Positions 1 to 8,281 of a DNA stretch of 64,000 nt are shown one piece after another. A model generated the notes under the pieces. The model did not search any database and was not told the DNA's origin. It saw only the letters and a list, made by a program, of their open reading frames with translations. The translations under genes were made by a program, and so were the position numbers. Numbering within the stretch: the stretch's first letter is position 1; every line of letters begins with the position of its first letter. The DNA is from Puniceicoccaceae bacterium 5H (GTDB taxonomy: Bacteria; Verrucomicrobiota; Verrucomicrobiia; Opitutales; Oceanipulchritudinaceae): NCBI GenBank assembly GCA_009772895.1, contig WOUP01000010.1:41495-105494 (forward strand). Reading direction: 5' to 3'.

Positions 1-1
1 G

Positions 2-2344
2 CCGCGTATCTCCGGCTCGCCAGGCCCCCTGCCCATCGATGCGCCCGACAGCCCCCACGAAGTCGAAGCGGAACGCACGGCCCAAGGCAGCGCACGTCGT
101 TCGGCGGCCGCCGCCCCGGCTCAGGTTTCCCGCCGCCTCAGCCATCCGCGCATCCAGCGCCAATGCCCACCACCGGAGCGCCGGCGAGGCGCAGCGGGCG
201 GTTGCGGCGTGTGCCTGGGTGGCCCGATGGCAGCCGGCACGCTGGTGCACACCTTGGTCGAATACGCATTCTTCTTCAAGCACCCTCAGCTCACCCCGGA
301 AGGCGGCCTGATGGAGCGCATCGTGCCCACGGTGCCGGAGGGCGAGACAGCCCCTTTCAATCCCGAACTGGACCTCTCCATGGTGGTGGAGGAAAATGGC
401 CTGCGCATCATTTACATCGGCGAAATCAAGCCCTTTGACGATGCGGGAGCGCAACAAGGCATCGCCCAGCGTGAACTGGAGGATTATCGCCGCGAGCTGC
501 AGCACAGCTTCGACGACGTGCGCCTCTTGCGCCTGGATCCGCCCAGTGACATCCCGCTGATCGAACCGGCTTACCCGCCGGGCTGCCCGCGCCAGAAAAT
601 CCAGGTGTGCCTGACCGCCCCGGGCGTCTACCAGTATTACTGCGCACCGCCGTGGGCCGATCTCGTGCGGGATCCACGCTGTCGGTGCGGCGGTCGACGC
701 CGCGAACCCGAGCGGCAACGAGAACGTCAACGCCAGCGTGACCGTCAACGCGACACGGAAGAAGACCGTCGCCCTCAGGAGCGCCCTGAGCAACCGGAGG
801 GCTACCGCCCGCCCGTAACCCTGCCGGAGCCCTATCAACCGCCGATTGTAGTCCCCGGGCCGGAAACGCAACCGGGGGCTCCCGAAACCGAACCGGGCAC
901 GCCGGAAACCGAGCCGGATGGCCCCGTCGAAGAGCCTCCAGACAACGTGATTCCCTTCCCCGGAGGACGCCCCTCACCGGCTCCCGAAGCGGAGCCCGAG
1001 GGCGAATGGGTCGATCAGGCGGCCCGGGTGGGGCTCGCGGCGATCATCGTCGGCGCCTTGGCCTACGGCGTCAAGACCTTGGGCCGGACCGCGGCGCGGC
1101 GGGTATTGGTGTATGCCGAGGCCCTGGCCGTGGCGGCGCTCGTCGTGTTTTATTCCGATCGGGTCGAAGCCAGCGTGGGGCCTGGCGAGTCACCGCTCGA
1201 AACCCTGTTCCAGGCCATGGAAAGCGACGGCATTCCGGTGTCGGACGAGCTGAAGCAGCGCATCGAGAACGATCCGCAGCTGAAGGCGGCCCTGGAGAAT
1301 GCGGCCCGCACGGGCAATCTCTCCGACGCTCAGCGCGCGATCTCACAGCAAATGGTAGACGTGATCGCCCAGAACCCGGAGGCCTTCAGCGAAGAGGACC
1401 TGCGCATTCTCGCCGAAATGACCGAAGCGGCCTCGGGCGGCAGCACTGCCGCGCAACCCACGGTCGAAAGCCTGCGTCGGGCGATCGAAGCCAAGCGGCA
1501 AGGGCGTTCAGTGGGAGACGCCCTCCGCGAAGGGCAAGGCGGTGGCGCCGCCCCCGAAACGGCACCGGAGGCTCAGCCGGGCACGCAGACGGAAACACCC
1601 GCGCCGTCAGGTGAAAGCGAGACGCCCGCAGAACCCGAGGAGACGCCGCCGGTGCCCAATGTTTCGCCCGAATTGCAGGAGGCGCTGGGCCGCAACCGGG
1701 AAGTGCGTCGCCTGTTCGATGCGATGACGGGGCGCTCCGGCCGGGGGCCCGAAGTCAACGACGAGGTGGTGCGCCGCTTTCTCGATACGGTGCCGGACGA
1801 CCTTACCGCCGAAGAAGCGTCGCGCCTGATCCAAGGGCTGGGCCCGATCGAAAACCAGTCGTTGGAAGCGATCCTCGGCAGCCTGCGCGAAGCCGTCACC
1901 CGCATCCGTCGCGGGGAGGAATCGGGCGAGGCAGCGGGAGAACCGAGCGACGAAGCCACGCCGACACCCGAGGAATCGGGCGAAGTCCAGCCCGGCCCGA
2001 CGCCCCAACCCACTCCCACTCCGGAGATCGGCCCGCAGATTACCCGCAGCGAAGCCGTCCAGCGGATTCAGGCCTATCTGCGCCGCAATCCCACGCCCAA
2101 CCAGTTTCCACCGCCGAGCCAGCGCAGCGAGGGCCACACCTTCACCGTGCTGATCGCCCAGTCCTTCAACGGCGTGCTCATCGGAGCGGCCGCCACGATC
2201 ACCTTGGGCACCCACGCTTCCGGCAACGACTGGAACGCCACGCTCCACCCGGCGGACTGGTTCAACGCGGGCGGCGACTTCGTCCGGCGCTGGCCTTCTC
2301 GCCCCACTGCCACCACCGTCACCCTTCCCCGCCGCAGCCGATGA
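2..2344 (+). CDS. eCIS-associated multidomain protein (DUF4157-like N-terminal motif, possible PD-(D/E)XK nuclease patch), 5' truncated by window
   Basis: The reading frame is open from base 2, well upstream of the first Met codon at 236, so the start lies outside the window (about 780 codons visible). Near nt 30-85 it reads GPLPIDAPDSPHEVEAERTA, which resembles the motif that opens DUF4157-type proteins of extracellular contractile injection systems; a Cys-containing RIQRQCPPP stretch follows. Around nt 365-470 there is an Asp (PELDLSM) then an E-I-K triad (YIGEIKPF) and a Gln/Tyr helix, the layout of PD-(D/E)XK nucleases. Then come an Arg/Gln/Asp-rich stretch (nt 700-790), Pro/Glu linkers and two hydrophobic segments (nt about 1029-1085 and 1102-1160). 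The stop overlaps the next ATG. An eCIS cargo or accessory role is inferred from motif and position; the nuclease call is tentative. Confidence 0.72.
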   Translation, partial: PRISGSPGPLPIDAPDSPHEVEAERTAQGSARRSAAAAPAQVSRRLSHPRIQRQCPPPERRRGAAGGCGVCLGGPMAAGTLVHTLVEYAFFFKHPQLTPEGGLMERIVPTVPEGETAPFNPELDLSMVVEENGLRIIYIGEIKPFDDAGAQQGIAQRELEDYRRELQHSFDDVRLLRLDPPSDIPLIEPAYPPGCPRQKIQVCLTAPGVYQYYCAPPWADLVRDPRCRCGGRRREPERQRERQRQRDRQRDTEEDRRPQERPEQPEGYRPPVTLPEPYQPPIVVPGPETQPGAPETEPGTPETEPDGPVEEPPDNVIPFPGGRPSPAPEAEPEGEWVDQAARVGLAAIIVGALAYGVKTLGRTAARRVLVYAEALAVAALVVFYSDRVEASVGPGESPLETLFQAMESDGIPVSDELKQRIENDPQLKAALENAARTGNLSDAQRAISQQMVDVIAQNPEAFSEEDLRILAEMTEAASGGSTAAQPTVESLRRAIEAKRQGRSVGDALREGQGGGAAPETAPEAQPGTQTETPAPSGESETPAEPEETPPVPNVSPELQEALGRNREVRRLFDAMTGRSGRGPEVNDEVVRRFLDTVPDDLTAEEASRLIQGLGPIENQSLEAILGSLREAVTRIRRGEESGEAAGEPSDEATPTPEESGEVQPGPTPQPTPTPEIGPQITRSEAVQRIQAYLRRNPTPNQFPPPSQRSEGHTFTVLIAQSFNGVLIGAAATITLGTHASGNDWNATLHPADWFNAGGDFVRRWPSRPTATTVTLPRRSR

Positions 2345-2997
2345 GCAGCTTTCCCCATTCCCCCCGGCTGCTCAAAGGCGGTCTGGTCGTGCTCGACGCC
2401 GGCAGCGGCACCGTCTCGCGCATCATTTCACTGCAATACAACCCAGACACGCTGACGCGTCAGCTGCAGGTGCAGGGCGCGGGCGAGAACGGCGAACGCA
2501 GCGAAGCCCTGCGGCTCAAGGGGCCGCCCGTCGAGACGCTGCGGCTGGAGGTTGAGATCGACGCCACCGATCAGCTTGAGTTTCCGCGCGATCACCCCCA
2601 GACGCTGGAGCACGGCATCCAGCCGCAACTGAGCGCGCTCGAAACGCTGGTGTTTCCCGCCAGCAGCACCTTACAGCAAAACAACGGGCTGGCCGCCGCC
2701 GGCCTGATCGAGATCCTGCCCGCCCAGGCGCCGCTGACGGTGTTCGTCTGGAGCAAGAGCCGGGTCATGCCGGTGCGCCTCGCGGAATTCAGTATCACGG
2801 AAGAAGCCTTTGACGCCGCGCTGAACCCCATCCGCGCCAAAATCAGCCTTTCGCTGCGGGTGCTGAACGTCAACGACGTGGGCTTCACACACCGTGCCGG
2901 CAGTCTCTACATGAGCTATCAGCAGCAGAAGGAACAGCTCGCGCGGCTCCACCAGAGCGGCCAACTCAACACCCTCGGCCTCAACAGCCTGCCATGA
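2341..2997 (+). CDS. CIS tube / Afp7-like protein
   Basis: 218 aa. The N-terminal half has the CIS_tube pattern (SLQYNPDTLTRQLQVQ followed by RLEVEIDATD), seen in Afp7/gp53-like proteins that connect the inner tube to the hub of phage-tail-like particles. The middle carries the conserved stretch PLTVFVWSKSRVMPVRLAEF. The start ATG overlaps the previous stop (ATGA) and the end overlaps the next gene, so it is translated as part of the baseplate operon. The family is recognised by pattern and gene order (followed by LysM, gpD and spike genes); the exact structural position in the particle is inferred from Afp/PVC systems. Confidence 0.85.
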   Translation: MSSFPHSPRLLKGGLVVLDAGSGTVSRIISLQYNPDTLTRQLQVQGAGENGERSEALRLKGPPVETLRLEVEIDATDQLEFPRDHPQTLEHGIQPQLSALETLVFPASSTLQQNNGLAAAGLIEILPAQAPLTVFVWSKSRVMPVRLAEFSITEEAFDAALNPIRAKISLSLRVLNVNDVGFTHRAGSLYMSYQQQKEQLARLHQSGQLNTLGLNSLP

Positions 2998-3362
2998 CCG
3001 ACCCGCAAAAAGCGCTGCAAGCACTCCTGCAAGGCGGCAACGTGGAGACGCGTTTCCCGCCGACCAGCCGCTATTACGGCCTCGGCGTCGCTACGTACGA
3101 GACGCCGGATGGCCGCACCATCGTCTACCTCAAACGCCGCCTCGTCCCGCCGCCGGAAAGCTTCGCCGACCTGCAGGAGCATGTGGTGGCTCAGGGCGAG
3201 CGACTCGACCAGATCGCCGCGCAGTATGTGGGCGACCCCGAGCAGTTCTGGCGCCTGTGCGACGCCAACGGCGCGCTCGACCCGGCCGAACTGGAAGCAC
3301 TCGGGCGCATCCTGCGCATCACGCTGCCGGAATCCATCCAGAAGGGAGGCGACGATGCTTGA
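2994..3362 (+). CDS. LysM-domain baseplate protein (tail protein X-like)
   Basis: 122 aa. The C-terminal half is a LysM-like fold: EHVVAQGERLDQIAAQYV, then a Trp-containing helix (DPEQFWRLCDANG) and an ending like RILRITLP, as in gpX/gp53 LysM tail proteins. The N-terminal half (PTSRYYGLGVATYETPDGR) is a short beta-rich segment often seen before LysM in eCIS operons. It overlaps the upstream gene by 4 bp and the downstream gene by 8 bp. It presumably helps lock hub and baseplate together; there is no sign of cell-wall hydrolase activity. Confidence 0.82.
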   Translation: MTDPQKALQALLQGGNVETRFPPTSRYYGLGVATYETPDGRTIVYLKRRLVPPPESFADLQEHVVAQGERLDQIAAQYVGDPEQFWRLCDANGALDPAELEALGRILRITLPESIQKGGDDA

Positions 3363-4482
3363 TCGCGTGCACCTGAGTCTGTTAATCGGCCCCGGCGTAC
3401 CGGTGCCTGCGCCGCAGACCGTGGCGGACGCGCTGGTCAGTGCGCGCGTCAACAGCGACAAGGAGCGCACCGGGTTTCAACTGACCTTCCGGGTCGGGCA
3501 TCAGTCGCCCTTGATGACGACCATGCTGCCGGCGGGCTACTTCGATCCCATGATCACACGCGTCATTCTGACGGTGACGACCGGCGGCTTGCCGCACGTC
3601 ATTGCGGATGGCGTCATCACCCGGCACGAGCTTTCGCCTTCCAACGATCCGGGCACGTCGACGCTGACCGTCACCGGAGAAGATCTGAGCGTGTTGATGG
3701 ACGTGGTGGAGATGCCGTTCATGCGCTTTCCCGCGATGCCGGATCCGGTCATCGTCATGACGATCCTGGCCAAATACGCGGTATTGGGCATCGTGCCGAC
3801 GGTCGTCCCGCCCATCTTCCCGGATGTGCCGATCCCAACCGCCCGCATCCCGACCCAAACCGGGACCGACCGCGCCTACATCCGCCAGCTGGCCCGCCGC
3901 CACGGTTACGTCTTTTACGTCGAGCCCGGCCCCGCCCCTGGCGTCAACCTCGCCTACTGGGGGCCGGATGTGCGCCTGCCGGTGCCGCAACCGGCGCTGA
4001 GTGCCGACTTCGATGCGCACAGCAACGTGGACACGCTTTCGCTGAGTCTGGACGGACTGGCGAAGAAGGTGGTGGTGATCACGATCTTCGATCCGGTCAC
4101 GGGCAAGATCACCATCCCGATCCCGGTGCCCAATGTCAGTGTGCTGAGGCCGCCGCTCGGAGCGCGCCCCTCCCCGCCGTCGCGAGTGGAATTTCCGCCC
4201 GGCATCTCGAAGAAAAATGCGGCTCAGGCGGCCGCCCAGGCGCTCAGCATCATGTTCGAGGCCTCCGACGCCATCACCGGCTCGGGCACCCTGGATGTGC
4301 AGCGCTACGGGCACATCCTGCGCGCGCGGCAGCTGGTCGGCGTGCGCGGCTCAGGGCGCGCTTACGACGGCTTCTACTACGTCAACAGCGTGACCCACGA
4401 CATCAAGCCCGGCGCATACAAACAGAACTTCACCCTTTCACGGGACGGGCTTGTCTCGCCCACCCCCGCCGTTGTGCCATGA
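3355..4482 (+). CDS. gpD-like hub protein (late control D / VgrG N-terminal family)
   Basis: 375 aa from the ATG at 3355, which has a strong Shine-Dalgarno (GAAGGGAGG) just upstream; the frame stays open further 5' but that part lies inside the LysM gene. The protein has the gpD/gp27-like architecture: an early beta domain with GVITRHELSPSNDPGTSTLTV, an internal TGTDRAYIRQLARRHGYVFY stretch typical of hub proteins, and a C-terminal region ending DIKPGAYKQNFTLSRDGL. It should form the trimeric hub that joins tube and spike. It overlaps the spike gene by 4 bp. Confidence 0.86.
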   Translation: MLDRVHLSLLIGPGVPVPAPQTVADALVSARVNSDKERTGFQLTFRVGHQSPLMTTMLPAGYFDPMITRVILTVTTGGLPHVIADGVITRHELSPSNDPGTSTLTVTGEDLSVLMDVVEMPFMRFPAMPDPVIVMTILAKYAVLGIVPTVVPPIFPDVPIPTARIPTQTGTDRAYIRQLARRHGYVFYVEPGPAPGVNLAYWGPDVRLPVPQPALSADFDAHSNVDTLSLSLDGLAKKVVVITIFDPVTGKITIPIPVPNVSVLRPPLGARPSPPSRVEFPPGISKKNAAQAAAQALSIMFEASDAITGSGTLDVQRYGHILRARQLVGVRGSGRAYDGFYYVNSVTHDIKPGAYKQNFTLSRDGLVSPTPAVVP

Positions 4483-5015
4483 GCGATTCCAGCGATCAGG
4501 AAAAGAAATATTACGGCAAATTCCGAGGTACGGTGATCAACAATATCGACCCGGAGATGCGCGGGCGTCTGCTCGTGCAAGTGCCGGATGTGGTGGGCTT
4601 GACGCCTTCGAGCTGGGCGGAGCCGTGCACGCCGTTGGCGGGGCCGACCGGTCCGCCGATGGGCGTCTATCTGGTGCCGCCGATCGGCGCGGGCGTGTGG
4701 GTGGAGTTCGAGCAGGGCGACCCGGAATACCCGATCTGGGTGGGATGTCGCTGGGGCACGACCGCCGATGTGCCGCCGACAGCCAAGGCGGGGCTGCCAG
4801 TCTCGCCCAGTATCGTGCTGCAGACGGCCGGGCAGCACAGCATCACAATCAGCGACATGCCCGGTGCGGCGGGTGGCATCCTGCTCAAGACGCTCACGGG
4901 TGCCCTGATCTCAGTCAGCGACACCGGCATCATCATCTCCAACGGCAAGGGCGCCATGATCAACATGGTCGGCCCAACCACCGACATCAACACTGGCGCC
5001 CTCACCATCACCTGA
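4479..5015 (+). CDS. gpV/gp5-like baseplate spike protein
   Basis: 178 aa. The N-terminal half is an OB-fold of the phage baseplate assembly protein V type: KYYGKFRGTVINNIDPEM, RGRLLVQVPDV, then GVWVEFEQGDPEYPIWVGCRWG. The C-terminal 50 residues are short beta repeats (ILLKTLTGALISVSDTGI, GAMINMVGP) that fit a trimeric beta-helical spike. It starts within the stop of the hub gene and is followed after 4 bp by the PAAR-like tip gene, the usual hub-spike-tip order. Confidence 0.88.
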   Translation: MSDSSDQEKKYYGKFRGTVINNIDPEMRGRLLVQVPDVVGLTPSSWAEPCTPLAGPTGPPMGVYLVPPIGAGVWVEFEQGDPEYPIWVGCRWGTTADVPPTAKAGLPVSPSIVLQTAGQHSITISDMPGAAGGILLKTLTGALISVSDTGIIISNGKGAMINMVGPTTDINTGALTIT

Positions 5016-5019
5016 CGCC

Positions 5020-5337
5020 ATGCCCGCTCCCATCGTCCATCTCGGTGCTACCGTCATGTGCATGCATGGCGGCACCGCCCTGCCCACCAGCCCCTTTCCG
5101 CGCGTGCTCGTCAGCGGCCAGCCCGTCGTCACGCAGGCCTGCACCTATACCGTCGCGGGCTGCTCGCTCGCCAGCGTGCCCAGCCCGCCATGCGTCACGG
5201 CCAACTGGGTCGTCGGCGCAGTTCGCGTGTTGGCCGGCGGAGTGCCCGTCATCCTCCAGACCAGTCAAGCCGTCTGCGCCGCCAGCGGCCAGGGGCTGAT
5301 CGTGGGGGCCACTCAACCGCGCGTGCTCGGAACCTGA
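5020..5337 (+). CDS. PAAR-like spike tip protein
   Basis: 105 aa, small, Pro/Cys/Val-rich, with the repeated beta pattern of PAAR-like and DUF4280-type tips: MCMHGGTALPTSPFPRVLVSG, QACTYTVAGCSLASVPSPPC, and a final GQGLIVGATQPRV. Five Cys and a His could bind metal at the tip as in PAAR proteins. It lies directly behind the spike gene and before gp25. There is no C-terminal extension, so it is a simple tip with no fused toxin. Confidence 0.78.
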   Translation: MPAPIVHLGATVMCMHGGTALPTSPFPRVLVSGQPVVTQACTYTVAGCSLASVPSPPCVTANWVVGAVRVLAGGVPVILQTSQAVCAASGQGLIVGATQPRVLGT

Positions 5338-5339
5338 CC

Positions 5340-5708
5340 ATGCCTCATCTCGACTATCCCTACCATTTCGATTCCCGGAGCCGCACTGCCGAGGCGAGCC
5401 AGCCGGACTACCTGCGCGACTTGATCGAGCAGGTGCTCTTCACGTCGCCCGGCGAGCGCGTCAACCGTCCGGACTTTGGCTGCGGGCTCGCTCAACTGGT
5501 CTTCGCCCCCAACAGCGAGGAACTGGCCGCCACGACGCAATACCTGGTGCAGAGCGCCCTGCAACGCTGGCTGGGCAATCTGATCCAGGTCGAGGCCCTG
5601 AATGTGCAGGGCGAGGAGGCCGCGTTGACCGTGATGCTGAGCTATCGCGTCCAGCGGACGGGCGAACAGCGCACCGCAACCTTTACCCGTGGAGGAAACG
5701 CCGCATGA
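5340..5708 (+). CDS. gp25-like baseplate wedge protein
   Basis: 122 aa, full length for the GPW/gp25 family. Diagnostic features are YLRDLIEQVLFTSPGERVNRPDFGCGL, where the ERV.RPdFGcGL core is the family signature, followed by the helix TQYLVQSALQRWLGNLIQVEALNV. In phage and eCIS the protein nucleates the sheath and forms the wedge core with gp6 homologues. The start ATG at 5340 comes 2 bp after the tip gene's stop, and the end overlaps the first large baseplate gene by 4 bp. Confidence 0.9.
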   Translation: MPHLDYPYHFDSRSRTAEASQPDYLRDLIEQVLFTSPGERVNRPDFGCGLAQLVFAPNSEELAATTQYLVQSALQRWLGNLIQVEALNVQGEEAALTVMLSYRVQRTGEQRTATFTRGGNAA

Positions 5709-8281
5709 GCATGGTCTACCTGTGTTGCGACAAGCGCCGCCGCGTGCTGCTGCGGGAGGAGAATGCGCGGCGTCAGGGCGAGGGGCTGCCCTTGCTCAAC
5801 GGCATCGACTATCTCGAGGTGCTGGACCGGGATGCGCCAGCCGGCATCGAACGCCAACGTACGCTGTTGGTACGCTTCTTCGAGGACGTGCCGGCCCTGT
5901 CCGCCGACAACGTTGCGTTGACGGGCGGCGAACGCGTGACACCCGTGCGCATCATCTGGGCCCACCCCGCGTTGCAGATCCCCGCCAGCGAGGCCGATGC
6001 CGCCGAGCGCGACTTTTTCGCGGGCCTGTCAGAGCCGGAGCGGCTGCTGGTGGTGCGCACCGACTCAGACGGCGATTTTTCGACCTACCGCCTTGCAATC
6101 ACCTCCGGGGCAGGCTCCAGCGTACCCCCCGAGGACTTCGATCCGCTCTTCGCGGAGGTGGCGTTTTCGTTCAAGGTCGAGTGTGCCAGCGATTTCGATT
6201 GTGCCAGCACCCGGCCCTGCCCGCCACAGCTGCCAACGCCGCCGCAGATCGATTACCTGGCCAAGGACTACGCGAGCTTCCGCCGGGTGCTGCTGGATCG
6301 CATATCGCTGCTCATGCCGCAGTGGCGGGACCGCAGCCCCGCAGACCTGGGCGTCACGCTGGTGGAGCTGCTCGCCTATCTCGGCGACCGGCTCAGCTAT
6401 CGACAGGACGCCATCGCCACGGAAGCCTATCTGGACACGGCCCGACGGCGCGTGTCCGTGCGCCGCCATGCGCGACTGGTCGACTACCGCATGCACGATG
6501 GCTGCAATGCGCGGGCGTGGACCCAGATCCGTTGCGCGGCAGATGTCAGCGGCACCGTCTTGCCCGCCGGCACGGTGTTGCTGACCCGCGTATTCCCGGA
6601 CCGACCGGTGCTCTTTCCCGCCAGCGAGCGCCTGGAAGACGCGTTGCGCACCCAGCCGACCGTCTTCGAGACGCTGCACCCCCTGCGCCTTTTCGGCCTG
6701 CATCAGGAGATGGATTTCTACACCTGGGGCGACGAACGCTGCTGCTTGCCCCAAGGGGCGACGCGCGCGACGCTGGCGGGCCACTTCCCTGACTTGCAGC
6801 CGGGAGACGTGCTGGTGTTCGGCGAGGTGCTCAACCCGCACACCGGAGAAGCCGTCGATGCCGACCGCCGGCGCCGCCACGCAGTGCGGCTGACCGAGGT
6901 GGTGGCCTTCGACGATGGCGATCCATTGACCGATCCGGTGACCGGCGAAGAGGTGACCCAAATCGCCTGGCATGCCGCCGACGCCCTGCCCTTCCCCTTC
7001 TGCATTTCCTCTGTCGCCGACCCTGACCAGGGGGAGGAAAACCTGGCCGGGGTCAGTGTGGCGTGGGGTAACATCGTGCTGGCCGATCACGGGCAAAGCC
7101 TGTCGGAAGCCGATCTGGGCGCAGTGCCGCCGCCGCGGCGCTACCGTCGCCCCGAGACGGGCGATCCTTGCGCGAGCGTTTCCCTCGAAGCGGTGCCGCC
7201 GCGCTTCCGTCCCGTGCTGCCGGAAGGCCCGCTGACCCACGCCTGCCGCTTCGATGCCTTCCAACCGGCCTCTGCCGCCAATGCCACGGACCCGGCGGAT
7301 GCCGTCCCCGCCCTTGAACTCAGGGGCGAGCTGGAGGGCGACAGCAATCCATGGACGCCCCAGCGCGATCTCCTGAACAGCACCGCGGGCGCCACGGAAT
7401 TTGTCGTCGAGATCGAGCGCGACGGTCGCGCCTACCTGCGTTTTGGCGACAACCGGCACGGGCAGCGTCCACCGATGGATACCCATTTCACCACGACGCG
7501 CTACCGGGTCGGCAACGGCAAGGCGGGCAACATCGGCCAGGAGGCACTCTTCCACATCGTGACGAGCCTGCCGGGCGTCACCGGAGCGCGCAATCCCCTG
7601 CCAGCCCAGGGCGGGACCGAGCCCGAGACCATGGAACAGGTTCGCCACCGCGCCCCCGAAGCCTTCCGCACGCAGGAACGGGCGGTGACGGCAGCCGACT
7701 ATGCGGCGGTGGCCGAACGGGATCCACAGGTCCAGCGCGCCGCCGCCACCTTCCGCTGGACCGGAAGCTGGCACACCGTCTACCTCACGGTCGATCCGCT
7801 AGGGGGTGTCATCCGCGATGCGGCGGAACGTGAGCGCTTTATCACGGGGGTGCTGGACCGGCTCGAAGGCTATCGCATGGCGGGTTACGATCTGGAGGCG
7901 GATGAACCGCGCTATGTGTCGCTCGAGGTGGAGATGCACGTCTGCGTCCGGCCCGGCTATTTTCGCGCGGCGGTCAAAGCCGCCCTGCTCGAGGTCTTCA
8001 GCAACCGCCGGTTACCGGATGGCCGCCGCGGCGTGTTCCACCCCGATAACTTTACCTTTGGGCAGACGGTGCACCTCAGCCCGCTCTATGCTGCCGCACA
8101 GGCGGTTCCTGGGGTGGCGTCGGTCGAGGTCACCGCCTTTCAGCGTCAGGGCCAGCCGAGCAACGCAGGCCTCTTGAGCGGCAAGCTCCCGCTCGACCGG
8201 CTGGAGATTGCGCGCCTCGACAACGATCCGAATTGCCCTGAACGCGGCCTGTTCCGCCTGACCCTGGGAGGTGGTAAATGA
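5705..8281 (+). CDS. Putative baseplate assembly protein (gp6/J-like, TIGR02243-type)
   Basis: 858 aa. From about residue 180 it shows the family hallmark IDYLAKDYASFRRVLLDRI, then LVELLAYLGDRLSYRQD and EAYLDTARRRVSVRRHARLVDY. The centre has YLRFGDNRHGQRPP and a J-like segment (PLPAQGGTEPETMEQVRHRAP) followed by the RAVTAADYAAVAERDP motif. It is expected to form the baseplate wedge with gp25. The N-terminal 175 residues are a separate beta-rich domain. It overlaps the next, related protein by 4 bp. The family is certain; the specific contact partners are inferred. Confidence 0.88.
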   Translation: MSMVYLCCDKRRRVLLREENARRQGEGLPLLNGIDYLEVLDRDAPAGIERQRTLLVRFFEDVPALSADNVALTGGERVTPVRIIWAHPALQIPASEADAAERDFFAGLSEPERLLVVRTDSDGDFSTYRLAITSGAGSSVPPEDFDPLFAEVAFSFKVECASDFDCASTRPCPPQLPTPPQIDYLAKDYASFRRVLLDRISLLMPQWRDRSPADLGVTLVELLAYLGDRLSYRQDAIATEAYLDTARRRVSVRRHARLVDYRMHDGCNARAWTQIRCAADVSGTVLPAGTVLLTRVFPDRPVLFPASERLEDALRTQPTVFETLHPLRLFGLHQEMDFYTWGDERCCLPQGATRATLAGHFPDLQPGDVLVFGEVLNPHTGEAVDADRRRRHAVRLTEVVAFDDGDPLTDPVTGEEVTQIAWHAADALPFPFCISSVADPDQGEENLAGVSVAWGNIVLADHGQSLSEADLGAVPPPRRYRRPETGDPCASVSLEAVPPRFRPVLPEGPLTHACRFDAFQPASAANATDPADAVPALELRGELEGDSNPWTPQRDLLNSTAGATEFVVEIERDGRAYLRFGDNRHGQRPPMDTHFTTTRYRVGNGKAGNIGQEALFHIVTSLPGVTGARNPLPAQGGTEPETMEQVRHRAPEAFRTQERAVTAADYAAVAERDPQVQRAAATFRWTGSWHTVYLTVDPLGGVIRDAAERERFITGVLDRLEGYRMAGYDLEADEPRYVSLEVEMHVCVRPGYFRAAVKAALLEVFSNRRLPDGRRGVFHPDNFTFGQTVHLSPLYAAAQAVPGVASVEVTAFQRQGQPSNAGLLSGKLPLDRLEIARLDNDPNCPERGLFRLTLGGGK

